DNA of 40,718 nt from Deltaproteobacteria bacterium GWC2_42_11 (GTDB taxonomy: Bacteria; Desulfobacterota; GWC2-55-46; UBA9637; GWC2-42-11), in NCBI GenBank assembly GCA_001797495.1, contig MGPS01000026.1, forward strand, positions 2,508-43,225, in the 5' to 3' direction. Within the stretch, counting starts at the first letter, position 1, and each line of letters starts with the position of its first letter. The position numbers and the translations under genes were made by a program. Below are positions 16,948-26,397 of the stretch, piece by piece. Under the pieces are notes generated by a model. It was given only the letters and a program-made list of their open reading frames with translations, did not search any database and had not been told where the DNA came from.

Positions 16948-19434
16948 TTAGAATATCACCTGTTGGGGTTTATACCCTCTTACAGTTATTGAATAGAACT
17001 TAATCCCGTCAACCTCTTTGTAAAGATATCGCTTTATTATCTCCAGACCATAAAAGCCTGTCTCTTTTGCAATGGTTATAAACCTCTCCTCCCTTAATGC
17101 ACCTGAAATACACTCACCCCATAGTTTTTTATCTGACTGCATCTCACAAGGCACATCCTTGTCAGAAACAATGTCAGATATGTAGAACCTGCCGCTGTCC
17201 TTTAATACCCTGTAAATCTCTTTAAATACCCTTTTCTTATCAGGTGAAAGATTTATAACACAGTTAGATGTAATAATATCAGCGGTATTTTCAGGAACAG
17301 GCATGTCCTCAAGGAATCCCTTCTTAAATTCAACCACATCATATCCAAGGTTTTCAGCAACAGTCTTTGAGATAGTCTTTGCCTTATCAAGCATCTCATC
17401 TGTCATATCAATACCTATAACCCTGCCGCTTTTACCTACAAACTTTGCTGCAATAAAACAGTCTATACCTCCGCCTGAACCAAGGTCAAGCAGCACCTCA
17501 CCTTCTTTTACATCTGCGAGGGATACAGGGATTCCACAGCCGTATGAGATTTCTATGGCATCCTGCGGGGTATGGGAGATGTCATCGGCATTATACAATA
17601 TCGGACAGCAGAGTTCCTGTTTCGGTTTTTTAGCAGCATCACCATAAAAATCTTTGACAGATTCGTGGACAGAATTTTGACCCCTGCTTAAAGCCTTCGG
17701 GGGCACCCCGCTTAGCGGGGGCAAGGTTTTGAATTTTGACCCCTGCTTACTGCTTGCAGGGGCACCCCGCTTAGCGGGGGCATGGTTTTGAGTTTCTTCC
17801 ACAGGTGAACAGGAGGCAAATGGAGAGGAACTTCTGCCTTCTGGCTTTTCCACATCCACAGCCAGCACACAACTGCAGTGAAAACCACCCACTTCCACAG
17901 AGGCATCCCTTACAGATACATCAGAAGAGGCACAGGAAGGAAGAGTGCCTGACATGGCATTGAATATCTGAGGCGGCTGATATCTACCATTTTCAGAGAT
18001 ATTTCCGTTAATACCTTTTCTGGCAGATTCCCATAATATATCTGTAAATAATGCCTTATATGCCTCACAATACGGATCTGTTGCCATTGTGCATCCTGCA
18101 CCTGTCCTTAGTTCAAGGTCATAGTATCCCTGACAGAAGCACCCGCCGCCGCATATAAACTTGAGATAACAGTTATTGCACTCAACCCTCTTCTGGACAG
18201 TCAATGCCCTTATTTCCTGCATTACCCTTGAATTCAGCCATATATCTTTAATCCTTGCCCCCTGCCCCTGCTTAGTGGGGTGCCCGCGCTCAGAGGGCAC
18301 CCGCCTTGCCACTGTTTTTATTGAGCCGCAGGCGAATCTCCTGTCACCTGTTAATGCAGCACACGGATAAACATTTCCATCAGCACCTATTGAAAACATG
18401 CTGTAGCAGCAGTTGCACAAATCATTCTTCCTGCCCCTCTTTACCTTTACCCTGACCTTTAATGACTCTTCGTTATCAACGATTATTTTCATAGATTTTG
18501 TTACTTCTCTGAGTTCCCTCATTATATCCCGAAGTTTTTCAGACGAGACAAGGATGTCATCCATGTTATCCTTTGTCCTTCCCCTTGCATGGAGCCAGAG
18601 GATATGGTGGTTGAGTATGCCCATAGAATCCATGAATATGGTTGTGTCAACAATAGCATCCTGATTCAGTTTTGTAACTGTAGTGGTAATAATGGGATTT
18701 ATGCCTATGTCTAAAAACCCTTTGATACCGCGCAAAGCCAGTTCAAAATTACCTCTGCCCCTTATCCTGTCATTTATCTCCGCATTTGGTCCTTCAAGGC
18801 TTATCTGGAACCTTACATCCCTGTCTGCAAAACTTTCAAGTTTTGAAAAATCAAGGATTGTGCCGTTAGTAAGTATAATAGTCTCAGCCTTTGATGAGAC
18901 GTAATCCAGTATATCGTATATATCTTTTCTTAAAAACGGCTCCCCGCCTGTCAGATAGACCCTCTGACACCCCAGTTCAACAGCCTCATCTATAATCCCA
19001 TTTATATCATTGAGAGAAAGTGCATCCTCTGCAGCATGGGGTCCTGCACTTACAAGGCAGTGCCTGCAGGATAGATTGCAGTTCTGGTTTGTATATATCC
19101 ATATCTCTTCCAGTCTGCCAGGCGCTATGGCATCTGCCCTTCCTGTATAGGCAGGTTTTAAACAGGGTTTTTCATAGATCATGGATTTAGCCATCCCGTC
19201 TCTTATAAAATCCATACACCCATGAAAGACATCACTATAGCCTATGTTCCATTCAGATGCGATTTTATTACACACCTCTCCCATGGTGGTTCTGCCATCC
19301 AGATGCCTTAAGATATAGGCACCTGCAGGGTTTGTGCTGACCCAGTTTGGTGATTCAGGGTCTATCACAAGGCAGAGCCCTCCATTTTCTTCAATGTATA
19401 GTTTCTCGGGGGTATAAAAAATTTTGTTTTCCAC
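16948..19434 (-). CDS. PqqD-like + radical SAM + SPASM + ArsM-like methyltransferase fusion
   Basis: N-terminal PqqD-like region; CNLSCRHCLVSAG; SPASM-type cysteines CNNCYLKFICGGGC; C-terminal VLLDLGSGGGIDCF and SNCVINLSPDK, as in arsenite methyltransferases. Confidence 0.85.
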   Translation of the reverse strand: MENKIFYTPEKLYIEENGGLCLVIDPESPNWVSTNPAGAYILRHLDGRTTMGEVCNKIASEWNIGYSDVFHGCMDFIRDGMAKSMIYEKPCLKPAYTGRADAIAPGRLEEIWIYTNQNCNLSCRHCLVSAGPHAAEDALSLNDINGIIDEAVELGCQRVYLTGGEPFLRKDIYDILDYVSSKAETIILTNGTILDFSKLESFADRDVRFQISLEGPNAEINDRIRGRGNFELALRGIKGFLDIGINPIITTTVTKLNQDAIVDTTIFMDSMGILNHHILWLHARGRTKDNMDDILVSSEKLRDIMRELREVTKSMKIIVDNEESLKVRVKVKRGRKNDLCNCCYSMFSIGADGNVYPCAALTGDRRFACGSIKTVARRVPSERGHPTKQGQGARIKDIWLNSRVMQEIRALTVQKRVECNNCYLKFICGGGCFCQGYYDLELRTGAGCTMATDPYCEAYKALFTDILWESARKGINGNISENGRYQPPQIFNAMSGTLPSCASSDVSVRDASVEVGGFHCSCVLAVDVEKPEGRSSSPFASCSPVEETQNHAPAKRGAPASSKQGSKFKTLPPLSGVPPKALSRGQNSVHESVKDFYGDAAKKPKQELCCPILYNADDISHTPQDAIEISYGCGIPVSLADVKEGEVLLDLGSGGGIDCFIAAKFVGKSGRVIGIDMTDEMLDKAKTISKTVAENLGYDVVEFKKGFLEDMPVPENTADIITSNCVINLSPDKKRVFKEIYRVLKDSGRFYISDIVSDKDVPCEMQSDKKLWGECISGALREERFITIAKETGFYGLEIIKRYLYKEVDGIKFYSITVRGYKPQQVIF
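17674..17790. repeat. Two tandem ~59-bp palindromic units in the interdomain linker
   Basis: ATTTTGACCCCTGCTTA...GGGGGCACCCCGCTTAGCGGGGGCAAGGTTTTG repeated at 59-bp spacing. Confidence 0.85.
18255..18315. repeat. Palindromic insert in the radical SAM/SPASM region
   Basis: TTGCCCCCTGCCCCTGCTTAGTGGGGTGCCCGCGCTCAGAGGGCACCCGCCTTGCC; encodes ARRVPSERGHPTKQGQGA. Confidence 0.75.
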
Positions 19435-19572
19435 CTGACATAATCTCCTGAGATATAATTTAGATAAGCAAAAATTTAACAGAGTAACGGGTTCTTTTCA
19501 AGGAAAAGATTGACTTTGATGTTTACTTTGATTATCCTTTGAATTAACCGCTCGTTAATATCAGGGGATGAT

Positions 19573-20613
19573 TTGAAGTCAATAACCTACAAAAGTGCTG
19601 GTGTGGATATAAAAGAAGGGGAAAGATTTGTTAATCTTATAAAACCCCTGGCAGGCACCACGATAAGGAAAGAGGTTCTGGCAGGCATCGGTGGTTTCAA
19701 TGCCTTGTTTGCGCCTGATGTTACAAAATACCAGAACCCTGTACTGGTCTCATCTACAGACGGCGTTGGCACAAAACTGAAAATCGCCTTCATGCTGGAC
19801 AAACACGATACGGTTGGCATAGACCTCGTTGCAATGGCAGTAAACGATATTATTGTAAGCGGTGCTGAACCGCTCTTTTTCCTAGATTACTTTGCCGCAG
19901 GCAGGTTAAATGCAAAAAAGGCGGCACAGGTCATAAAAGGTGTTGCAAAAGGGTGCAGGGAGGCTGAATGCAGTCTTGTTGGTGGCGAGACAGCAGAGAT
20001 GCCTGGTTTTTATAATGACGGTGAATACGACCTTGCAGGTTTTGCCGTAGGTATAGTGGAAAGAGACCGTATTATAGACGGTTCCGGCATAAAAGCCGGG
20101 GACAGGATTATAGGACTTGCATCAAGCGGCCTGCACAGCAACGGCTTTTCACTGGCAAGGAAGGTCATCTTCGATGGACTGAAACTAAAGTGCAAAAGCA
20201 GGATAAACGGCTTAAAAAAAACAGTCGGTGAAGAACTCCTCACTCCGACAAGGATATACGTAAGAGCTATAAAAACAATATTAAAGAACTTCAGGATAAA
20301 AGGGATAGCGCATATAACCGGTGGAGGGTTGACAGGCAATATCCCGCGGATACTCCCCAGGGGCATTAAGGCAGTCATAGAAAGAAAGAAATGGGATATG
20401 CCGTTCATATTCAGGTTTATTCAGGATGCAGGCAAAATCTCCCCAGGCGAGATGTTCAGGACATTCAACTGCGGCATAGGCATGGCTATAATCGTGGATA
20501 GAAACGATGAGGGCAGGATAATGCAGAAACTGAGGCAGATAAACCAAACAGCATATATCATCAGTGAAGTGGAAAACAGAAAAAAAGACGAGGAGAGTCT
20601 TTTAATTGTATGA
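19573..20613 (+). CDS. purM: Phosphoribosylformylglycinamidine cyclo-ligase
   Basis: YKSAGVDIKEGERFV, VSSTDGVGTKLKIAF, VGGETAEMPGFY, HITGGGLTGNIPRILP; apparent TTG start. Confidence 0.96.
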   Translation: MKSITYKSAGVDIKEGERFVNLIKPLAGTTIRKEVLAGIGGFNALFAPDVTKYQNPVLVSSTDGVGTKLKIAFMLDKHDTVGIDLVAMAVNDIIVSGAEPLFFLDYFAAGRLNAKKAAQVIKGVAKGCREAECSLVGGETAEMPGFYNDGEYDLAGFAVGIVERDRIIDGSGIKAGDRIIGLASSGLHSNGFSLARKVIFDGLKLKCKSRINGLKKTVGEELLTPTRIYVRAIKTILKNFRIKGIAHITGGGLTGNIPRILPRGIKAVIERKKWDMPFIFRFIQDAGKISPGEMFRTFNCGIGMAIIVDRNDEGRIMQKLRQINQTAYIISEVENRKKDEESLLIV

Positions 20614-21266
20614 TTAACCTGGGTGTGCTTGTATCAGGCAGCGGCACAAACCTTCAGGCAATTATTGATGCTATAGAGGCAAAGAAACTCCCGGCAAATA
20701 TAAATGTTGTAATCAGCAACAACCCAAATGCCTATGCAGTCCAGCGGGCAAAAATCCACAATATCCCGGTAGAAGTCATACCGAACAGCAGTGCCGCCAC
20801 GCGGGAGGCATACGACAATATTGTTGTTGAGGTGCTCAAGAGATATACTGTCGAGTTAGTAGTTCTGGCAGGGTTTATGCGAGTCCTTACTCAAAGTCTC
20901 ATAAATGCATTCCCCATGCATATTATGAATATCCATCCTGCGCTCCTTCCTTCATTCCATGGTCTGCATGCCCAGAAAAATGCAGTAGATTACGGCGTAA
21001 AGTTTTCTGGCGCAACTGTTCACTTTGTTGACGAAGGGATTGATACAGGACCAATCATAATCCAGGCGGTTGTGCCTGTTTACGATGACGATACTGAAGA
21101 AACCCTTGCAAAGAGGATATTAAAAGAGGAACATAAGATATACCCTTATGCAATTCAGTTGTTTGCAGAAGGCAGGCTCGAGGTAAAAGGAAGGAGAGTT
21201 GTTGTAAAAGATACTGCAAAAACTGAAAATACCTTTTTGGAGAACCCGTCTAGCAATCAAAAATAA
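20610..21266 (+). CDS. purN: Phosphoribosylglycinamide formyltransferase
   Basis: LVSGSGTNLQAIIDAI, LAGFMRVLT, NIHPALLPSFHGLHA; overlaps the purM stop. Confidence 0.96.
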   Translation: MINLGVLVSGSGTNLQAIIDAIEAKKLPANINVVISNNPNAYAVQRAKIHNIPVEVIPNSSAATREAYDNIVVEVLKRYTVELVVLAGFMRVLTQSLINAFPMHIMNIHPALLPSFHGLHAQKNAVDYGVKFSGATVHFVDEGIDTGPIIIQAVVPVYDDDTEETLAKRILKEEHKIYPYAIQLFAEGRLEVKGRRVVVKDTAKTENTFLENPSSNQK

Positions 21267-21269
21267 AAC

Positions 21270-21296
21270 TGGGGACAGATTTCAAATCTGTCCCCA
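21270..21296. terminator. Near-perfect palindrome between convergent purN and glnA, probable bidirectional terminator or repeat
   Basis: TGGGGACAGATTTCAAATCTGTCCCCA followed by AAAAA. Confidence 0.6.
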
Positions 21297-21334
21297 AAAA
21301 GCGGTTTTGAAACCACTCAACTTCACATCTGTTT

Positions 21335-22753
21335 CTAACAATCAAAGTATAGTGCAAACTCATAAGGCACAGGTCTTAACTTAACAGGATTAACCTCTTT
21401 ATCAATCTTATATTCAACCCATGTATCAATGACATCCTGTGTAAACACATCACCTTTTAATAAAAATTCGTGGTCATCTCTTAAGGCATTCAATGCCTCT
21501 TCCAGAGAGCCTGCAGCAGATGGAACCTTTGAGAGTTCTTCGGGTGAAAGTCCATAAATATCCTTGTCAAGCGGTTCGCCCGGATTAATCTTGTTCTGTA
21601 TTCCGTCAAGACCTGCCATAAGCATCGCTGCAAATGCCAGATAGCCGTTGCATGACGGGTCAGGGAATCTTACCTCAATCCTCTTTGACTTTGGCGACGG
21701 AGAATACATCGGTATCCTTATTGAGGCGCTCCTGTTTCTGCTTGAGTATGCAAGGTTTATCGGCGCCTCAAAACCAGGGACAAGCCTCCTGTAAGAATTT
21801 GTCCCCGGATTGCAGAATGCATTTAAAGCCCTTGCATGCTTTAATATACCGCCTATGTAATACATTGCAAGGTCGCTCATCCCGCCGTATTTATTGCCTG
21901 CAAACAGAGGCTTTCCGCCCTTCCAGATAGATTGATGTGTGTGCATGCCGCTTCCATTGTCGCCGAATATAGGTTTTGGCATAAATGTAACTGTCTTATT
22001 ATGTTTCCATGCTACATTTTTTATAATATATTTATACCACATGAGTTTATCGCCCATCTTTACAAGACTGTCAAACCTCATGTCAATCTCAGCCTGACCT
22101 GCTGTTGCCACCTCATGATGCTGTTTTTCTATCTGAATGCCAACCTGCTCCATTACAAGGCACATCTCTGTCCTTATATCCTGCTGGCTGTCTGTTGGCG
22201 CAACAGGGAAATAGCCTTCTTTATGTCTGGGCTTGTAACCAAGATTAGGACACTCATCCCTTCCTGTGTTCCATACGCCTTCAATAGAATCAATAAAATA
22301 ATATCCATGCTGTGCACTCTGGTCATACTTAATATCATCAAAGATAAAAAATTCAGGTTCCGGTCCAAAATATGCTGTATCGCCGATACCTGTTGATTTA
22401 AGATATGCCTCTGACTTTCTTGCGATATTTCTTGGGTCTCTTGAATAGTCTTCCTTTGTAATAGGGTCAACAATGTTGCATATAAGGCTTAACGTAGGCA
22501 CTTCCATAAACGGATCAAGAACAGCAGTTGCAGGGTCCGGGACAACAAGCATGTCGCTTGCGTGTATCGGCTGCCAGCCGCGAATGCTTGAGCCGTCAAA
22601 CCCAAGCCCTTCTTCAAATATCTCCTCATTGAGTTCTGAGACAGGTGTTGAGAAATGCTGCCAGATGCCGACAAAATCCAGAAACTTGAAATCAACCATC
22701 CTGGCATTTTTTTCCTTTGAAAACTGTAAAACTTCTTTTGGTGTCATTTTCAC
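21335..22753 (-). CDS. glnA: Type I glutamine synthetase
   Basis: [58 protein letters not shown]. Confidence 0.98.
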   Translation of the reverse strand: MKMTPKEVLQFSKEKNARMVDFKFLDFVGIWQHFSTPVSELNEEIFEEGLGFDGSSIRGWQPIHASDMLVVPDPATAVLDPFMEVPTLSLICNIVDPITKEDYSRDPRNIARKSEAYLKSTGIGDTAYFGPEPEFFIFDDIKYDQSAQHGYYFIDSIEGVWNTGRDECPNLGYKPRHKEGYFPVAPTDSQQDIRTEMCLVMEQVGIQIEKQHHEVATAGQAEIDMRFDSLVKMGDKLMWYKYIIKNVAWKHNKTVTFMPKPIFGDNGSGMHTHQSIWKGGKPLFAGNKYGGMSDLAMYYIGGILKHARALNAFCNPGTNSYRRLVPGFEAPINLAYSSRNRSASIRIPMYSPSPKSKRIEVRFPDPSCNGYLAFAAMLMAGLDGIQNKINPGEPLDKDIYGLSPEELSKVPSAAGSLEEALNALRDDHEFLLKGDVFTQDVIDTWVEYKIDKEVNPVKLRPVPYEFALYFDC

Positions 22754-22765
22754 TTCCTCCTTTAA

Positions 22766-22858
22766 TTTAGAGTTAAAGAGTTAAGGAGTTTAAAGAGTTA
22801 TAGAGTTGAACATTTTTGCTTTTAAACTCCCTAACTCCAAACTCCTAACTCACAACTG
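22766..22858. repeat. Heptamer inverted array P7 between glnB and glnA
   Basis: TAGAGTTAAAGAGTTAAGGAGTTTAAAGAGTTATAGAGTT ... AAACTCCCTAACTCCAAACTCCTAACTCACAACTG. Confidence 0.8.
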
Positions 22859-22861
22859 TTT

Positions 22862-23341
<480 letters not shown>

Positions 23342-23449
23342 TCAACCATGGACTTTAGTGGATTAAAAATTATGCAGATATTATGTCCAATGCCTATAAA
23401 ATAATCAACTCATTGACTTTTCATGCATGTTCTGATAACTTCGTAGCAA

Positions 23450-23740
23450 ATGGCAATCGTAAATGAACATAACAAAAGATACCTTTACCTGTTTTTTGCA
23501 TTTATAGTAATAATGGTATTCCTCACCGTGTTCAGCGACAAGGGTTTGATAAAGATATACAAACTATCAAAAGAGCGTGACAGCATTAGGACAAACAACA
23601 TGGTATTAAAGTCAAGGAACGAGGAACTGAAAAAAGAGATAGAGAGGCTGAAGACTGATAACAGATATATAGAAGGGGTCGCCCGTAAAGAACTCGGGAT
23701 GGTAAAACCCACTGAAGTTATCTTCCAGTTTGAAAAATAG
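23450..23740 (+). CDS. FtsB/DivIC-type septum formation protein
   Basis: Short single-TM protein with coiled coil, RNEELKKEIERLKTDNRYIEGVARKELGMVKPTEVIF. Confidence 0.8.
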   Translation: MAIVNEHNKRYLYLFFAFIVIMVFLTVFSDKGLIKIYKLSKERDSIRTNNMVLKSRNEELKKEIERLKTDNRYIEGVARKELGMVKPTEVIFQFEK

Positions 23741-23752
23741 GGAAATATCTGC

Positions 23753-24262
23753 ATGAAAGATAGAGAAAGCAAGGTAATAATCCCTTCAAAACTTAAGACC
23801 TTATTAAAAAGATTAAGAAGGCAAAACAAAAAGATTGTCTTTACAAATGGCTGCTTCGACATAATACATGCAGGACATGTAAGATATCTTAAGGGAGCGA
23901 AAAGACTTGGCGATATGCTTATTGTAGGTCTGAACAGTGATTCTTCTGTCAGGAAGATAAAGGGTGATTTTAGACCCCTTATCCATCAGAAAGAGCGGGC
24001 AGAGGTATTATCTGCACTCGAACCTGTTAACTATGTCGTAATCTTCAACGAGACAACACCCCTTAAACTTATAAAGAACATATCACCTGATGTGCTTGTA
24101 AAAGGGGCAGACTGGCGCGGTCATGAAATCGTTGGTTCTGATTATGTAAAGGCAGCAGGCGGCAGGATAGCAAGGATAAGACTTGTAAAGGGGCGGTCAA
24201 CAAGCAGCATAATTAAGAAAATACTTTATACCTACGGCTCTTGTAAAACTTCGGTGGAATAA
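23753..24262 (+). CDS. rfaE2: D-glycero-beta-D-manno-heptose 1-phosphate adenylyltransferase (RfaE2-type)
   Basis: VFTNGCFDIIHAGHVRYLKGAKRLGDMLIVGLNSDSSVRKIKG. Confidence 0.9.
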   Translation: MKDRESKVIIPSKLKTLLKRLRRQNKKIVFTNGCFDIIHAGHVRYLKGAKRLGDMLIVGLNSDSSVRKIKGDFRPLIHQKERAEVLSALEPVNYVVIFNETTPLKLIKNISPDVLVKGADWRGHEIVGSDYVKAAGGRIARIRLVKGRSTSSIIKKILYTYGSCKTSVE

Positions 24263-25043
24263 ACAGGTCAACTCTCCTGTCCACAAACAGGTCATTTTTC
24301 GGTGTTATCCTCTTGTCTCTTGCAAGTTTCGGGTTAATATCTATAACCATTGTCTCAACCTTGTTATCAGATGCCCTACAGAGGACTCTCCCGTCAGGAT
24401 CGACTATCTGACTCTTCCCTATAAACTTAAGGGGGCTGCCTGCAGTCCGGCTCTCTGAGCCGACCCTGTTTGCAGTTACTGCAAACACCCTGTTTTCAAG
24501 ACATCGGGTTATCATTGCCTGCGGACAGTGCGGCAAGACAAGGTTTGAAGGATGGCATATTATGTCCGCACCATTTAATGCAAGCACACGGCATACCTCA
24601 GGGAAGACCCAGTCAAAGCATATCATCATCCCTATCCTCGCAATACCAATATCATGGACTCTAAACCCTGTATTGCCAGGACTGAAAAACCTCTTTTCAT
24701 ACCAGAAAAGGTGCGACTTCCTGTAAGCAGATATAAAACCCCGCGGACCGACCAAGACAGAAGAGTTATAAAACCCTCTTCTCCCCTTCTCCGCAATCCC
24801 GAATACAATAAAGGTCTTCATGCGCCTTGCAGTATCCATGAGCATCCTCGTTGTATAGCCGTCTGGTACACTCTCTGAAAGGAGAGAGACCTCCTTCCTT
24901 GACTTAAACTGATACCCTGTGGAAAAGAGTTCAGGCAAGACAATCAGGTCAGAGTCTAATGATTTTATCTTCTCAACTGCATACTCTACATTTGCAGTGA
25001 TGTTGCCGAAAAGAGGTGATGTCTGAATAAACCCTATTTTCAT
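24213..25043 (-). CDS. Carbon-nitrogen hydrolase (nitrilase superfamily)
   Basis: DLIVLPELFSTGY (catalytic E), YRKSHLFWYEK (K), GMMICFDWVFPEVCR (C). Confidence 0.92.
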   Translation of the reverse strand: MKIGFIQTSPLFGNITANVEYAVEKIKSLDSDLIVLPELFSTGYQFKSRKEVSLLSESVPDGYTTRMLMDTARRMKTFIVFGIAEKGRRGFYNSSVLVGPRGFISAYRKSHLFWYEKRFFSPGNTGFRVHDIGIARIGMMICFDWVFPEVCRVLALNGADIICHPSNLVLPHCPQAMITRCLENRVFAVTANRVGSESRTAGSPLKFIGKSQIVDPDGRVLCRASDNKVETMVIDINPKLARDKRITPKNDLFVDRRVDLFIPPKFYKSRRYKVFS

Positions 25044-25114
25044 ATATCCCCTAAAACAGTAATTGCAATAAACTTAGATTTAATATACAATTTCCAAAAC
25101 AAACCCACACCAAC

Positions 25115-25250
25115 CTTTGGCTTACAAAGGGGTATGAAATTTTGTTGGTTTTGCTGCTGCCTGCCCCGCTGGCAAACCGTTTAGGTGGGAGGTTTTTAGA
25201 GGCTGCGGGTTTGCAGGCGGGGTAGGCAGCAGTAGCAAAAAGATATTTTT
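25115..25250. repeat. Hairpin repeat family H, copy H5 (core inverted relative to flank)
   Basis: ACAAAGGGGTATGAAATTTTGTT flank as in H1/H2; TGCTGCTGCCTGCCCCGCTGGCAAACCGTTTAGGTGGGAGGTTTTTAGAGGCTGCGGGTTTGCAGGCGGGGTAGGCAGCA. Confidence 0.85.
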
Positions 25251-25289
25251 AAAACAATACTTATTTATCATATATCGTGGGAAAAAGAC

Positions 25290-25787
25290 ATGCAAAAACT
25301 TCCGATACTGAAACAACTTGAAGAGGAACTGAAAGGGGTGGGAAGGGAACTCAGAATAGAGGTCCCGAAAGAACTCAGAAAGGCGGCTGCACACGGTGAT
25401 TTAAGGGAAAATGCAGAATACACCGCTGCAAAGGAGAGGCAGTCGTTCCTGCAGGCAAGGCTGGCACACCTGCAGTCAAGGATAAACCTACTGTCAAACC
25501 TCCAACTTGATTCCATACCAAAGGATAAAGTAGGTTTCGGCTCAAAGATATACCTGGAGGATATCAACAGCGGGAGTCCGGTAGTTTATGAACTTGTCAC
25601 ACCTGAAGAGATCGACCCCAGAAACGGAAAGATATCAATAAGTTCACCTGTCGGCAGGGCGCTCCTCGGGAAAACTGAAGGTGATGAAGTGAGTATCAGT
25701 CTCCCTGCAGGGGTAAAGGAATATGCCATAACAAAGGTTATAACCATCCATGAACAATTGGATGACAGAGGCTGGGGACAAATTTGA
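25290..25787 (+). CDS. greA: Transcription elongation factor GreA
   Basis: KAAAHGDLRENAEYTAAKERQSFLQARLAHLQSRI, SPVGRALLGKTEGDEVSISLPAG. Confidence 0.95.
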   Translation: MQKLPILKQLEEELKGVGRELRIEVPKELRKAAAHGDLRENAEYTAAKERQSFLQARLAHLQSRINLLSNLQLDSIPKDKVGFGSKIYLEDINSGSPVVYELVTPEEIDPRNGKISISSPVGRALLGKTEGDEVSISLPAGVKEYAITKVITIHEQLDDRGWGQI

Positions 25788-25797
25788 AATCTGTCCA
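25773..25797. repeat. Palindrome overlapping the greA stop codon, same type as 21270-21296
   Basis: TGGGGACAAATTTGAAATCTGTCCA. Confidence 0.7.
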
Positions 25798-25829
25798 CAC
25801 ACACAAAAAATAACAAAAAGGAGGATATT

Positions 25830-26390
25830 ATGGCAGGACTTATAATCTTGGTTGCCCTCGCAGTTCTGGTTCTGTGGGTTATCTTAATTTACAATGCCCT
25901 CGTAACTCTAAGGAATCAGGTTGAGAATGGATGGAGGCAGATAGATATCCAGTTAAAGAGGAGGCATGATCTCATCCCAAACCTTGTAAACACGGTCAAA
26001 GGTGCTATGGAATTCGAAAGGGAGACTCTTGAAAAGGTTGTTGAGGCAAGGGCAAAGGCTGTAGGCGCTGCAAATATTCAGGAGAAGGGGGCGGCTGAAA
26101 ACATGCTCACGCAGGCACTGGGCAGACTTTTTGCCCTCGTTGAAAACTATCCCACACTGAAGAGCAACGAGAATATCCTTCAACTCCAGGAAGAACTCAC
26201 ATCCACAGAAAACAGGATAGGTTTTGCAAGACAGTTTTATAACGACCTTGTGGCTCAGTTCAACATCAAACAGGATGTATTTCCATCGAATATAATCGCC
26301 TCTGTATTTTCTTTTGAGAAGACTGATTACTTCCAGGCAGAAGAGGCAGCAAGAGAAGTCCCCAGGGTAGACCTGAGCATAAAGAAGTAA
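25830..26390 (+). CDS. LemA family protein
   Basis: YNALVTLRNQVENGWRQIDIQLKRRHDLIPNLVNTVKGAMEFE. Confidence 0.95.
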   Translation: MAGLIILVALAVLVLWVILIYNALVTLRNQVENGWRQIDIQLKRRHDLIPNLVNTVKGAMEFERETLEKVVEARAKAVGAANIQEKGAAENMLTQALGRLFALVENYPTLKSNENILQLQEELTSTENRIGFARQFYNDLVAQFNIKQDVFPSNIIASVFSFEKTDYFQAEEAAREVPRVDLSIKK

Positions 26391-26397
26391 AACCTCT

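Noticed and set aside
17712-17906. Minus-strand ORF MPLWKWVVFTAVVCWLW... as a small membrane protein
   Set aside because: Out-of-frame reading of the fusion-protein linker and its duplicated palindromes.
21932-22396. Long antisense ORFs such as the 154-aa ORF opposite glnA
   Set aside because: Opposite strand of strongly conserved genes; shadow ORFs with no recognisable protein features.
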